A stretch of 64,000 bases of DNA from Duganella aceris. GTDB taxonomy: Bacteria; Pseudomonadota; Gammaproteobacteria; Burkholderiales; Burkholderiaceae_D. Location: NCBI RefSeq assembly GCF_011090165.1, contig NZ_JAADJT010000013.1:124001-188000 (forward strand). The letters are read 5' to 3'. Within the stretch, counting starts at the first letter, position 1, and every line of letters starts with the position of its first letter. A model generated the notes under the pieces. The model saw only the letters and a program-made list of their open reading frames with translations, was not told where the DNA came from and did not search any database. A program made the position numbers and the translations under genes. Positions 26,365 through 32,979 of the stretch are shown piece after piece.

Positions 26365-27240
26365 TTAGTTTTTACTGTACAGCGAAGGTTCGCCATTCGG
26401 CCGCGTCTTGAAGCGTTTGTGGGTCCAGAAATATTCGGCCGGCGATTCGCGCACGCGTTCCTCGATGAACTCGTTCATGCGGCGGGTGGCGGCGACCATG
26501 TCGGGACCGGGGTAATTGTCCCACACCGGATAGAATTTCACACGCCATCCCTGGTAATTCGGCAGGAAGGTGGCGATCACCGGCATCACCTGGGCGCCGG
26601 TGGTGGCGGCGATGCGCGCGGTGGCCGTCAGCGTGGCGGCCTCGACGCCGAAGAAGGGCACGAATTCCGCGTCCTTGTCGCCGAAGTCCATGTCCGGCAG
26701 CATGAAGTAGGGCAGCTTGTCGCGCAGCGCGCGCAGGATCGGCTTGATGCCGTCCTGGCGGGTGAACAGCTTGACCGGCTTGAAGCGGGCGCGGCCGGCG
26801 CGCAGCACCTTGTCGAAGGTGGCGTTCTTTTGCGTCACGTACATCGACGAGGCGCTGGCCACCATCGCGATCGAGGCGCCGGCCACGTCCAGGCAGACGA
26901 AGTGTGGGCACAGCAGGATGGTCGGCTTGGCGGTCATCTCGTCCACCGGGACCGCGCCCGGTTCGATCGTGATCAGGCGCCGCAGCCGCGCCTCCGACGC
27001 CCACCATAAAATGCCGCGTTCCCACACGCTGCGCGAATACGCCTGGAAGTGGCGGTGCGCGATGGCGACCCGCTCGGCCTCGCTCAGTTCCGGCAGGCAC
27101 AGCCGCAGATTGGTCAGCGCGATATGCCGCCGCGGACGCATCACCAAAAACAGCAGGCTGCCGACGGCGTCGCCGAAGCGGCCCAGCAGCGGCAACGGCA
27201 GCCAGTGCAGCAGCCACATGAATCCCAACATCAGCTTCAT
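26365..27240 (-). CDS. Lipid A acyltransferase, LpxL/HtrB-like
   Basis: A 291-residue inner-membrane acyltransferase with an N-terminal hydrophobic segment (MLGFMWLLHWLPLPLLG). The catalytic His-x4-acid motif is HFVCLD, with Asp as the acid, and PEYFW-type WTHKRFKTRP lies near the C-terminus. These features fit late acylation of lipid A. The ATG at 27240 overlaps the stop of the next acyltransferase gene (ATGA), so the two are translationally coupled. I cannot decide which acyl chain position each one serves. Confidence 0.88.
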   Translation of the reverse strand: MKLMLGFMWLLHWLPLPLLGRFGDAVGSLLFLVMRPRRHIALTNLRLCLPELSEAERVAIAHRHFQAYSRSVWERGILWWASEARLRRLITIEPGAVPVDEMTAKPTILLCPHFVCLDVAGASIAMVASASSMYVTQKNATFDKVLRAGRARFKPVKLFTRQDGIKPILRALRDKLPYFMLPDMDFGDKDAEFVPFFGVEAATLTATARIAATTGAQVMPVIATFLPNYQGWRVKFYPVWDNYPGPDMVAATRRMNEFIEERVRESPAEYFWTHKRFKTRPNGEPSLYSKN

Positions 27241-28088
27241 GGCTGCGCCTCCCGGCTTGGCGCGGCGATGCCGGCCGGCACCTTGTAACGGTTGTAGCTC
27301 CAATAATATTGCGATGGGTTGCGCGCGATCAGCCGCTCCATCGCGCTGTTGATCGCCTGCGCCTGCTGCGCGGCGTCGCCGTCCAGGCTGCCGTCGAACG
27401 GCACGAAGCGCACCACATACCCTTTGCCGCCGGGCAAGCGCTCTGCGTAGGTGACGATGATGGTGGCGTCGCCCAGTTGCGCCAGCTTGGCCGGCAAGGT
27501 CATGGTGTAGGCGTCGCGGCCGAAGAAGGTGGCCCAGACGCCTTCGCCTTCCTGCGGCACCTGGTCCGGCAGCAGGCCGATCGGCTTGCCCTTCTTGAGG
27601 AACTTGGCCAGCATGCGCACGCCGGACATGGTGGCCGGCGCCAGCAGCAGGTTGTCGCGCGCGCGCGCGCCTTCGATCAGCGGTTTCAGCGCTTCCTTTT
27701 TGGGCGGCCGGTACATCACCATCAGCTCGGTGCGCAGCGCGATTTCCTGCGCCACGATTTCAAAGCAGCCCAGGTGCGGCGTCAGGAACACCACGCCGCG
27801 GCCGGCGTCCAGCTCGGTCTGCACGATGGCCCAGTTTTCATCGCTGGCGTGGCGCGACACGCGCCGCGGATCGGCGCACCAGATGAAAGGCAGTTCGACG
27901 ATGCTCTTGCCGGCTTCGGCCACGGCGGCCGGCAGGTGCCGGGCGTAGCCGGCCTGCGTCATGTTGTCGCGCATGCGGCGGCGGTACGAGGGCGAACTCA
28001 GGTACACCAGCCAGCCCAGCGCCGCCCCCAGCGCGTGCAAAAACGACAAGGGGAAGATGGAAAGAAAACGAAAAATAGGAACGAGCAT
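27237..28088 (-). CDS. Lipid A acyltransferase, second LpxL/HtrB-like paralogue
   Basis: A 283-residue paralogue of the neighbouring gene. A hydrophobic N-terminus (FRFLSIFPLSFLHALGAAL) is followed by the His-x4-Glu motif HLGCFE and the conserved QYYWSYNRYK near the C-terminus. Together with the coupled downstream gene it would complete hexa-acylated lipid A in the inner membrane. The start at 28088 was chosen because the frame remains open for more than 1 kb upstream only as antisense of metK. It is divergent from metK. Confidence 0.88.
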   Translation of the reverse strand: MLVPIFRFLSIFPLSFLHALGAALGWLVYLSSPSYRRRMRDNMTQAGYARHLPAAVAEAGKSIVELPFIWCADPRRVSRHASDENWAIVQTELDAGRGVVFLTPHLGCFEIVAQEIALRTELMVMYRPPKKEALKPLIEGARARDNLLLAPATMSGVRMLAKFLKKGKPIGLLPDQVPQEGEGVWATFFGRDAYTMTLPAKLAQLGDATIIVTYAERLPGGKGYVVRFVPFDGSLDGDAAQQAQAINSAMERLIARNPSQYYWSYNRYKVPAGIAAPSREAQP

Positions 28089-28200
28089 GAATGTTGAATT
28101 GTCTAGGTCAAGTTTGCGTTCGGCGACGTTGCAGTCGCCAAACTTTTTCAAAGAAGCGTAAAATACCACGTATGGCAGTACCCGCTGAGTTAACAGACAA

Positions 28201-28240
28201 CTTGCGAAGCGGAATATAAATATCGCTAAAGCGTCGCAAG
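28201..28240 (+). promoter_or_regulatory. Stem-loop in the metK leader
   Basis: CTTGCGA (28201-28207) pairs with TCGCAAG (28234-28240), and inside it AGCG pairs with CGCT around an AT-rich loop, leaving a six-base bulge. It ends 49 bp before the metK ATG. It may be a 5'-untranslated structure that controls metK or an operator for a dimeric protein. It does not look like a SAM riboswitch class that I can name. Confidence 0.35.
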
Positions 28241-28289
28241 CCGTATTGGTTGGCGACAGAACATTCTTAACCAGTATGAGGAGCTTGCG

Positions 28290-29456
28290 ATGTCCAATGA
28301 TTATCTTTTCACTTCCGAATCCGTTTCGGAAGGCCACCCCGACAAAGTCGCCGACCAGATTTCCGATGCGATCCTGGACGCGATCCTGACCCAGGATCCG
28401 AAGGCGCGCGTCGCCGCCGAAACGCTGTGCAACACCGGTCTGGTGGTGCTGGCCGGCGAGATCACCACCCACGCCAACGTCGATTATATTCAGGTCGCGC
28501 GCGAAACCATCAAGCGCATCGGCTACGACAACACCGACTTCGGCATCGACTATCGCGGTTGCGCGGTCATGGTCTGCTACGACAAGCAGTCGCCGGACAT
28601 CGCCCAGGGCGTGGACGAAGGCGCGGGCATCGACCTCGACCAGGGCGCCGGCGACCAGGGCCTGATGTTCGGCTACGCCTGCGACGAGACCGCCGAGCTG
28701 ATGCCGGCCGCGATCCACTATGCGCACCGCCTGGTCGAACGCCAGTCGCAGCTGCGCAAGGACGGCCGCCTGGCGTGGCTGCGTCCGGATGCCAAATCGC
28801 AAGTCACGCTGCGCTACGTCAACGGCCGTCCGGTCGCGGTCGATACCGTCGTGCTGTCGACCCAGCATGCGCCGGAAATGCAGCACAAACAGATCGAAGA
28901 AGCGGTGATCGAAGAGATCATCAAGCAAGTGCTGCCGCGCGAGTGGCTGGTCGACACCAAGTACCTGGTCAACCCGACCGGCCGCTTCGTCATCGGCGGT
29001 CCGCAGGGCGATTGCGGCCTGACCGGCCGCAAGATCATCGTCGACACCTACGGCGGCGCCAGCCCGCACGGCGGCGGCGCGTTCTCGGGCAAGGATCCGA
29101 CGAAAGTGGACCGTTCGGCCGCCTACGCGGCGCGCTACGTGGCCAAGAACGTGGTCGCGGCCGGCCTGGCGCGCCAGTGCCAGGTGCAGGTCAGCTACGC
29201 CATCGGCGTGGCGCGTCCGATCAACATCACCGTGTACACCGAAGGCACCGGCGTGATCCCGGACGAGAAGATCGCCCAGCTGGTGATGGAGCATTTCGAC
29301 CTGCGCCCGAAAGGCATCGTGCAGATGCTGGACCTGCTGCGTCCGATCTACGCCAAGACCGCCGCCTACGGCCACTTCGGCCGCGAAGAGCCGGAATTCA
29401 CCTGGGAACGCACCGACAAGGCCGCCATCCTGCGCGACGCCGCCGGCCTCAAGTAA
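28290..29456 (+). CDS. metK: S-adenosylmethionine synthetase
   Basis: A 388-residue enzyme making S-adenosylmethionine from methionine and ATP in the cytoplasm. The N-terminal FTSESVSEGHPDKVADQISD, the GAGDQGLMFGYA hexapeptide region and GGGAFSGKDPTKVDRSAAY are diagnostic and intact. GAGGAG lies 9 nt before the ATG. It is the first gene of a methyl-cycle block with ahcY and metF, but a strong terminator and a riboswitch separate it from ahcY. Confidence 0.97.
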   Translation: MSNDYLFTSESVSEGHPDKVADQISDAILDAILTQDPKARVAAETLCNTGLVVLAGEITTHANVDYIQVARETIKRIGYDNTDFGIDYRGCAVMVCYDKQSPDIAQGVDEGAGIDLDQGAGDQGLMFGYACDETAELMPAAIHYAHRLVERQSQLRKDGRLAWLRPDAKSQVTLRYVNGRPVAVDTVVLSTQHAPEMQHKQIEEAVIEEIIKQVLPREWLVDTKYLVNPTGRFVIGGPQGDCGLTGRKIIVDTYGGASPHGGGAFSGKDPTKVDRSAAYAARYVAKNVVAAGLARQCQVQVSYAIGVARPINITVYTEGTGVIPDEKIAQLVMEHFDLRPKGIVQMLDLLRPIYAKTAAYGHFGREEPEFTWERTDKAAILRDAAGLK

Positions 29457-29472
29457 GCCGGCCCGGTTCGGT

Positions 29473-29500
29473 AAAAAACGCCCTGCGGGGCGTTTTTTTT
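29473..29500 (+). terminator. Intrinsic terminator of metK
   Basis: AAAAAACGCCC pairs with GGGCGTTTTTTT around TGCG, followed by a long T-run. It begins 17 bp past the metK stop. The A-run on the other side would also make it work on the minus strand, but no gene ends there from that side. Confidence 0.9.
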
Positions 29501-29516
29501 TGCTAAAATGCGCCTT

Positions 29517-29583
29517 CCGAGGAGCGTTGCGACGAATCAAGAATTCGCCAGGCTCGGAGTCTCAAACCGCGCTCACGTTACTT
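29517..29583 (+). promoter_or_regulatory. S-adenosylhomocysteine (SAH) riboswitch
   Basis: The leader begins CCGAGGAGCGTTGCGACGAA, continues with GCCAGGCTCGG, which pairs back to the CCGAG start, and ends with the GCGCTCACGTTAC block. These are the conserved core and pseudoknot parts of the SAH riboswitch, which turns on ahcY when SAH accumulates. A TAAAAT at 29503-29508 is well placed as the -10, so that transcription starts just before the aptamer. The ahcY ribosome binding site lies 13 bp downstream. Confidence 0.93.
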
Positions 29584-29608
29584 TTTTCAACAATGAAAGG
29601 AGGGCGTG

Positions 29609-31036
29609 ATGAACGCCGTACTCAAATCCGCACAAGACTACCTGGTCGCCGACATCTCCCTGGCAGCATGGGGTGACAAAGAGATCAAGATCGCCGAAAC
29701 CGAAATGCCTGGCCTGATGGCCATCCGCGAGGAATTCGCCGCCGCGCAACCGCTGAAGGGCGCGCGCATCACCGGTTCGCTGCACATGACCATCCAGACC
29801 GCCGTGCTGATCCAGACGCTGGAAGCGCTGGGCGCCAAGGTGCGCTGGGCCTCGTGCAACATCTACTCGACCCAGGACCACGCCGCCGCCGCCATCGCGG
29901 CCGCCGGCACCCCGGTGTTCGCCATCAAGGGCGAAACCCTGGACGAATACTGGGACTACACCCACCGCATCTTCGACTGGCCTGCCGACGCCTCGGGCAA
30001 CGCCGTGTACTCGAACATGATCCTCGACGACGGCGGCGACGCCACGCTGCTGCTGCATCTGGGTGCGCGCGCCGAAAAAGACATCTCGGTGCTGGCCGCG
30101 CCGGGTTCGGAAGAAGAGATCTGCCTGTTCAACGCCATCAAGGCCCACCTGGCGATCGATCCGGCCTGGTACTCCAAGCGCCTGCCGCAAATCCTGGGCG
30201 TGACCGAGGAAACCACCACCGGCGTGCACCGCCTGTACCAGATGCACAAGGAAGGCAAGCTGGCCTTCCCGGCGATCAACGTCAACGACTCGGTCACCAA
30301 GTCGAAGTTCGACAACCTGTACGGTTGCCGCGAATCGCTGGTCGACGGCATCAAGCGCGCCACCGACGTGATGATCGCCGGTAAGGTCGCCGTCATCGCC
30401 GGTTACGGCGACGTCGGCAAGGGCTCGGCCCAGGCCATGCGCGCGCTGTCGGCGCAGGTGTGGGTCACCGAAATCGATCCGATCTGCGCACTGCAGGCGG
30501 CGATGGAAGGCTACCGCGTCGTGACCATGGACTACGCCGCCGAACACGGCGACATCTTCGTCACCTGCACCGGCAACTACCACATCCTGACCGAGCAGCA
30601 CATGCTGGCCATGAAGGACCAGGCCATCGTCTGCAACATCGGTCACTTCGACAACGAGATCGACGTCGCCTCGCTGAAGAAGTACACCTGGGACAACATC
30701 AAGCCGCAGGTCGACCACGTCATCTTCCCATCGGGCAAACGCATCATCCTGCTGGCCGAAGGCCGCCTGGTCAACCTGGGTTGCGGCACCGGCCATCCGT
30801 CGTACGTGATGTCGTCGTCGTTCGCCAACCAGACCATCGCCCAGATCGAGCTGTACGCCAACACCGCCAAGTATCCGGTCGGCGTGTACGTGCTGCCGAA
30901 GCACCTGGATGAAAAGGTCGCGCGCCTGCAGTTGAAGAAACTGAACGCGCAACTCACCGTGCTGACCGAAGAGCAGGCGTCGTACATCGGCGTGTCGCAA
31001 CAAGGTCCGTACAAGCCAGACCACTACCGTTACTAA
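29609..31036 (+). CDS. ahcY: S-adenosylhomocysteine hydrolase
   Basis: A 475-residue NAD-dependent enzyme splitting S-adenosylhomocysteine to homocysteine and adenosine. Visible motifs are the NAD-binding GYGDVGKGSAQAMR, CNIYSTQDHAAAAIA in the substrate domain, GHFDNEID, and the C-terminal KPDHYRY that reaches into the neighbouring subunit. The ATG at 29609 is preceded by AAAGGAGG at a 5-nt distance; a GTG at 29606 is adjacent but less well spaced. Expression is probably controlled by the SAH riboswitch upstream. Confidence 0.97.
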   Translation: MNAVLKSAQDYLVADISLAAWGDKEIKIAETEMPGLMAIREEFAAAQPLKGARITGSLHMTIQTAVLIQTLEALGAKVRWASCNIYSTQDHAAAAIAAAGTPVFAIKGETLDEYWDYTHRIFDWPADASGNAVYSNMILDDGGDATLLLHLGARAEKDISVLAAPGSEEEICLFNAIKAHLAIDPAWYSKRLPQILGVTEETTTGVHRLYQMHKEGKLAFPAINVNDSVTKSKFDNLYGCRESLVDGIKRATDVMIAGKVAVIAGYGDVGKGSAQAMRALSAQVWVTEIDPICALQAAMEGYRVVTMDYAAEHGDIFVTCTGNYHILTEQHMLAMKDQAIVCNIGHFDNEIDVASLKKYTWDNIKPQVDHVIFPSGKRIILLAEGRLVNLGCGTGHPSYVMSSSFANQTIAQIELYANTAKYPVGVYVLPKHLDEKVARLQLKKLNAQLTVLTEEQASYIGVSQQGPYKPDHYRY

Positions 31037-31044
31037 AACACCGT

Positions 31045-31066
31045 CCCTCCCGCGTCAGCGGGAGGG
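31045..31066 (+). terminator. GC hairpin after ahcY, without U-run
   Basis: CCCTCCCGC and GCGGGAGGG form a perfect 9-bp stem around GTCA, 8 bp past the ahcY stop. No T-run follows, and the next two genes continue on the same strand, so partial termination or RNA processing is more likely than a full stop. Confidence 0.4.
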
Positions 31067-31093
31067 ATGTTCATCTTGCAGCGAGAACTTCCC

Positions 31094-31450
31094 ATGCGTT
31101 TGGTCCTTACCTGGTTAATCAATGCGATCGCCCTGCTGGCGGTGCCTTACCTGATGCATTCCGTCGATGTCACAAGCATAGGCGCAGCCCTCGTCGCGGC
31201 TCTTGTCCTGGGCCTGGTCAATACGCTGATACGCCCCGTCCTGCTGTTGCTGACGCTGCCCGTGACCCTGGTGTCGCTGGGCCTGTTCATCTTCATCATC
31301 AACGGCTTCATGTTCTGGCTGGTGGCGCAATGGGTGGACGGCTTCCATGTCGACAGCTTCCTGTCGGCGATTGGCGGAGCCTTGTTGTACAGCGTGATTT
31401 CCTGGGCCTTGTCGACCATACTTTTGAAGACATCCGATGGCCAATCCTAA
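31094..31450 (+). CDS. Small four-helix membrane protein (phage-holin-like, DUF360/PF04020 type)
   Basis: A 118-residue protein made almost wholly of four hydrophobic helices, with TLIRPVLLLLTLPVTLVSLG in the centre, the signature of the four-TM holin-like family. The function is unknown; the holin label is only structural resemblance. An ATG at 31067 in the same frame would add nine residues, but it touches the hairpin stem with no room for a ribosome binding site. The 3' end overlaps metF by 14 bp, which suggests translational coupling between ahcY and metF. Confidence 0.82.
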   Translation: MRLVLTWLINAIALLAVPYLMHSVDVTSIGAALVAALVLGLVNTLIRPVLLLLTLPVTLVSLGLFIFIINGFMFWLVAQWVDGFHVDSFLSAIGGALLYSVISWALSTILLKTSDGQS

Positions 31451-32264
31451 TTTCAGTATCGAGTTCTTTCCGCCCAAGACGGCGGAAGGCGCGGAAAAGC
31501 TGCGCGTCACGCGCGCCAAGCTGTCCGAGCTGCATCCCAAATATTTTTCCGTGACCTTCGGCGCTGGCGGCAGCACGCAGCGCGGCACGCTGGACACCGT
31601 GGTCGAGATCCTTGCCGCCGGCGAAGACTCCGCGCCGCACCTGTCCTGCGTCGGCGGCACGCGCGAGTCGATCCGCGCGATCTTGGCCGAGTTCAAGTCG
31701 CACAACATCAAGCGCATCGTCGCGCTGCGCGGCGACCTGCCGAGCGGCTACGGCGCGGCCGGCGAATTCCGCTACGCGAACGAGCTGGTGGAGTTCATCC
31801 GCCAGGAGACCGGCGAATGGTTCCACATCGAAGTGGCGGCCTATCCGGAAGTGCACCCGCAGGCCAAGTCGCCGCAGGACGACCTGCTGGCGTTCGAGCG
31901 CAAGGTCAAGGCCGGTGCCAACGCCGCCATCACGCAGTACTTCTACAACGCCGACGCCTACTTCCAGTTCGTCGACCAGACCCGCAAGCTGGGCATCGAC
32001 GTGCCGATCGTGGCAGGCATCATGCCGATCACCAACTACACGCAGCTGATGCGCTTCTCCGACATGTGCGGCGCCGAGATCCCGCGCTGGGTGCGATTGA
32101 AGCTGGCCAGCTTCGGCGACGACAGCGCCTCGATCAAGGCCTTCGGCCTGGACGTGGTGACGGCGTTGTGCGAGCGCCTGCTGGCCGGCGGCGCGCCGGG
32201 CCTGCACTTCTACAGCATGAACCAGGTGGCGCCGACCACCGCGCTGTGGCAACGGCTGGTGTGA
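31437..32264 (+). CDS. metF: Methylenetetrahydrofolate reductase
   Basis: A 275-residue FAD-dependent TIM-barrel enzyme producing 5-methyl-THF for methionine synthesis. FSIEFFPPKT at the N-terminus, SVTFGAGGST, RGDLPSG, EVHPQAKS and the C-terminal GAPGLHFYSMNQ are all present. It begins inside the end of the membrane protein gene. With metK and ahcY it covers three of the four steps of the methyl cycle; methionine synthase is not in the window. Confidence 0.97.
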   Translation: MANPNFSIEFFPPKTAEGAEKLRVTRAKLSELHPKYFSVTFGAGGSTQRGTLDTVVEILAAGEDSAPHLSCVGGTRESIRAILAEFKSHNIKRIVALRGDLPSGYGAAGEFRYANELVEFIRQETGEWFHIEVAAYPEVHPQAKSPQDDLLAFERKVKAGANAAITQYFYNADAYFQFVDQTRKLGIDVPIVAGIMPITNYTQLMRFSDMCGAEIPRWVRLKLASFGDDSASIKAFGLDVVTALCERLLAGGAPGLHFYSMNQVAPTTALWQRLV

Positions 32265-32299
32265 TTTCCTGAGTGCCGCCGCACCCGGCAAAGCCAGGC

Positions 32300-32329
32300 A
32301 GGGTCAGACCCCGTACGGGGTCTGACCCT
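32300..32329. repeat. 30-bp perfect palindrome between metF and the cyclo-ligase gene
   Basis: AGGGTCAGACCCCG is followed by its exact reverse complement with no loop; the centre is GTAC. Each half is itself partly symmetric (GGGTC/GACCC), so several folds are possible. It lies between two convergent genes, 35 bp past metF and 17 bp from the cyclo-ligase stop. It could serve as a bidirectional transcription stop or be a REP-like interspersed repeat. Confidence 0.85.
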
Positions 32330-32346
32330 TGTGGCCGCAGTGCGGG

Positions 32347-32949
32347 TTAGCGGCCGGCGATTTCGGTGAGTATGCGGTCCAGCGCCACATCGTGATCGTC
32401 GCCGGCGAATGGCACTTGAAGGCACTGGTAAGCGATGCCCAGCGTCTGCGGCCGGGGCGAGCGCGCCAGCGTGCGGTCGTAGAAGCCGCCGCCGTAACCC
32501 AGGCGATACCCCTGCGGATTGAAGCCCAGGCAGGGCACCAGCAGCGCCGGCGGATAGGCCGCCTGCAAGCGTAGATCGGCCGGCACCGCCACGCCCATCG
32601 CATCCTTGACCATCGCCTCGCCGATGCGCCATTCGGCGAATTCCAGCGCCTGATCCTTCGCCACCACCACCGGCAGCAGCAGCCGCGCGCCCAGCCGCGC
32701 CAGTTGCGCGTAGGCTGCGTGCAGGTCCGGCTCGTCGCGCAGCGGCCAATACACGCCCAGCGCCCGCGGCCGCGCCGACTGCCACCACGCCACCACCCGC
32801 TCGCCGATCGCCCGGTCCCACGCCGCCCGCGTCGCCGGATCCAGCGCGCGCCGCGCCGTCAGCAGCCGCTTGCGCAAATCCCCTTTGGACGGGGCGTCCG
32901 GGGCTGGTGGTTCGGTCGCGCTGCGTGGTATTCTAGGGTGGCTGGTCAT
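32347..32949 (-). CDS. 5-formyltetrahydrofolate cyclo-ligase
   Basis: A 200-residue enzyme converting 5-formyl-THF to 5,10-methenyl-THF with ATP. KGDLRKRLLTARRAL at the N-terminus, LGVYWPLRDEPDL, and the phosphate-binding GYRLGYGGGFYDRTLA are diagnostic. The N-terminal 25 residues are Pro/Ser-rich and probably flexible. It sits beside metF, so two folate one-carbon enzymes converge here. It is divergent from the transglycosylase gene, with only 30 bp between starts. Confidence 0.93.
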   Translation of the reverse strand: MTSHPRIPRSATEPPAPDAPSKGDLRKRLLTARRALDPATRAAWDRAIGERVVAWWQSARPRALGVYWPLRDEPDLHAAYAQLARLGARLLLPVVVAKDQALEFAEWRIGEAMVKDAMGVAVPADLRLQAAYPPALLVPCLGFNPQGYRLGYGGGFYDRTLARSPRPQTLGIAYQCLQVPFAGDDHDVALDRILTEIAGR

Positions 32950-32979
32950 ATTTGATTCAAGACTTAAGAGAGTTGCACA

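Noticed and set aside
31067..31093. ATG at 31067 for the holin-like protein
   Set aside because: It directly abuts the hairpin stem and leaves no space for a ribosome binding site; 31094 gives the usual N-terminus.
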